Assembly (NCBI GenBank): GCA_027489105.1
Contig: JAIYAJ010000473.1
Location: forward strand, 1 to 5,526
Source of the DNA: Zymomonas sp.
Lineage (GTDB): Bacteria > Pseudomonadota > Alphaproteobacteria > Sphingomonadales > Sphingomonadaceae
Reading direction: 5' to 3'
DNA length: 5,526 nt
Positions 4,421 through 5,526 of the stretch are shown in pieces. Numbering within the stretch: the first letter of the stretch is position 1; each line of letters opens with the position of its first letter. The notes below the pieces were generated by a model. It was given only the letters and a program-made list of their open reading frames with translations, was not told the origin of the DNA and ran no database searches. The position numbers and the translations under genes are program-made.

Positions 4421-5526
4421 CCGAGCGGTTCCAGCGTGCGAACGTCCGCCAGCCGGCCGGTCACCGCCGCCGCCGCCGCCATCGCCGGCGAGACGAGATG
4501 GGTGCGCGCACCCGGACCCTGGCGGCCGACGAAATTGCGGTTGGAGGTCGAGGCGCAGCGTTCGCCGGCGGGAACCTTGTCGGGGTTCATTGCCAGACAC
4601 ATCGAGCAGCCCGGCTCGCGCCATTCGAAGCCCGCATCGATGAAGATGCGATCGAGGCCCTCTTCCTCGGCCTGGCGCTTGACCAGGCCCGAGCCTGGCA
4701 CGATCAGCGCCTGGCGGATGTTCGCCGCGACCTTGCGGCCCCGCGCGATGTCGGCGGCAGCGCGAAGATCCTCGATCCGGCTGTTGGTACAGCTGCCGAT
4801 GAAGACATGCTGGACCTCGACCTGCTCGATCGGGGTTCCGGGGGTCAGGCCCATATAGTCGAGCGACTTCTGCGCGGCGATCTGCTTGGACGCGTCGGCG
4901 AAGCTCGACGGATCGGGCACGACGCCCGTCACCGGAATGACGTCTTCCGGGCTGGTGCCCCAGGTGAGGCTCGGCGCGATGTCGGCGGCGTCGATCACGA
5001 CGACCTTGTCATAGCTCGCCCCCGCGTCGGTCGGCAGCGTCTTCCACCAGGCGAGCGCCTTGTCCCACTCGGCCCCCTTCGGCGCCATCGGCCGGCCCTG
5101 GATATAGGCAAAGGTCGTCTCGTCAGGCGCGATCAGGCCCGCGCGCGCGCCGCCCTCGATCGACATGTTGCAGACGGTCAGACGGCCTTCGATCGACATC
5201 TCGCGGAAGACGTTGCCGGTATATTCGATGACATAGCCCGTGCCACCGGCGGCGCCGATCACGCCGATGATGTGCAGGACGACATCCTTGGGCGACACAC
5301 CCAGGCCCAGCTTGCCCTCGACGCGCACTTCCATCGACTTGGACTGGGCGAGGAGCAGCGTCTGGGTCGCCATGACATGTTCGATCTCTGACGTGCCGAT
5401 GCCGAAGGCGAGTGCGCCGAGACCACCATGCGAAGCGGTATGGCTGTCGCCGCAGACGATCGTGGTGCCGGGGAGCGAGAATCCCTGCTCGGGGCCGACG
5501 ACATGGACGATGCCCTGCTCGGCATC
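4417..5526 (-). CDS. leuC: 3-isopropylmalate dehydratase large subunit (5' end off window)
   Basis: The C-terminal 369 residues of LeuC, the catalytic [4Fe-4S] subunit of isopropylmalate isomerase; roughly the first 100 residues lie beyond the right edge, judging by the usual length near 470. The visible part begins [15 protein letters not shown] and continues through [23 protein letters not shown], both hallmark aconitase-superfamily blocks. The three cluster cysteines are present: the one in IGSCTNSR (codon 4789-4791) and the pair in [11 protein letters not shown] (codons 4606-4608 and 4597-4599). [16 protein letters not shown] near the C-terminus binds substrate in the family. An in-frame ATG at 5373 is internal, as the conserved sequence upstream of it shows. 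The TGA stop overlaps the ATG of the exported hydrolase. Intact in the visible part, with no frameshift. Confidence 0.98.
   Translation of the reverse strand, partial: DAEQGIVHVVGPEQGFSLPGTTIVCGDSHTASHGGLGALAFGIGTSEIEHVMATQTLLLAQSKSMEVRVEGKLGLGVSPKDVVLHIIGVIGAAGGTGYVIEYTGNVFREMSIEGRLTVCNMSIEGGARAGLIAPDETTFAYIQGRPMAPKGAEWDKALAWWKTLPTDAGASYDKVVVIDAADIAPSLTWGTSPEDVIPVTGVVPDPSSFADASKQIAAQKSLDYMGLTPGTPIEQVEVQHVFIGSCTNSRIEDLRAAADIARGRKVAANIRQALIVPGSGLVKRQAEEEGLDRIFIDAGFEWREPGCSMCLAMNPDKVPAGERCASTSNRNFVGRQGPGARTHLVSPAMAAAAAVTGRLADVRTLEPLG

Noticed and set aside
4421..4624. N-terminal extension of the exported hydrolase to 4624
   Set aside because: It overlaps the conserved C-terminus of leuC in another frame, and a signal peptide begins exactly at the ATG at 4420.
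3644..4858. A 404-codon open frame on the plus strand, opposite leuC and the exported hydrolase
   Set aside because: Arginine- and alanine-rich translation with no recognisable domain; it is an antisense shadow of GC-rich genes whose minus-strand products are well conserved.

Overview
All supported genes in this GC-rich window lie on the minus strand. The window looks like a chromosomal piece of an alphaproteobacterium, most likely a sphingomonad. The reasons are the F1Fo-ATPase zeta (DUF1476) gene, which is characteristic of Alphaproteobacteria; a zeta-bolA-monothiol glutaredoxin gene order; a sequence matching the alphaproteobacterial general stress (EcfG sigma) promoter; and the codon and protein style. 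I see no IS element, CRISPR array, tRNA, rRNA or phage gene. The assignment to sphingomonads is inference.

In the direction of transcription (high to low coordinates), the window opens inside leuC (5' end off the right edge). leuC is followed by a gene for an exported metallo-beta-lactamase-fold hydrolase related to AHL lactonases, then leuD. Both junctions in this leuC-hydrolase-leuD unit are 4-base ATGA stop/start overlaps, so an apparently unrelated secreted enzyme is translationally embedded in the isopropylmalate isomerase operon.

After an 85-base gap comes a second run: the ATP synthase zeta inhibitor, an IbaG-type BolA protein 3 bases later, a CGFS monothiol glutaredoxin 66 bases later, and a periplasmic GlpQ-type glycerophosphodiester phosphodiesterase 9 bases later. 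Glutaredoxin and BolA are known partners that share a [2Fe-2S] cluster, and LeuC/LeuD upstream form a [4Fe-4S] enzyme, so Fe-S supply and an Fe-S client sit together.

After a 95-base gap with a GC-rich hairpin comes a DJ-1/PfpI-family gene. It is preceded by a perfect GGAAC-N16-CGTT motif, the textbook EcfG stress promoter, whose -10 element lies in one arm of an 8-base inverted repeat; the other arm abuts the start codon. A strong hairpin follows this gene, and the window ends in the N-terminal part of a second, cytoplasmic-type MBL-fold hydrolase.

Most of the window is ordinary housekeeping. The points worth a second look are the embedded hydrolase, with a histidine where AiiA has its active-site tyrosine, and the stress-promoter/inverted-repeat arrangement ahead of the DJ-1/PfpI gene. 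No intergenic stretch exceeds 100 bases.
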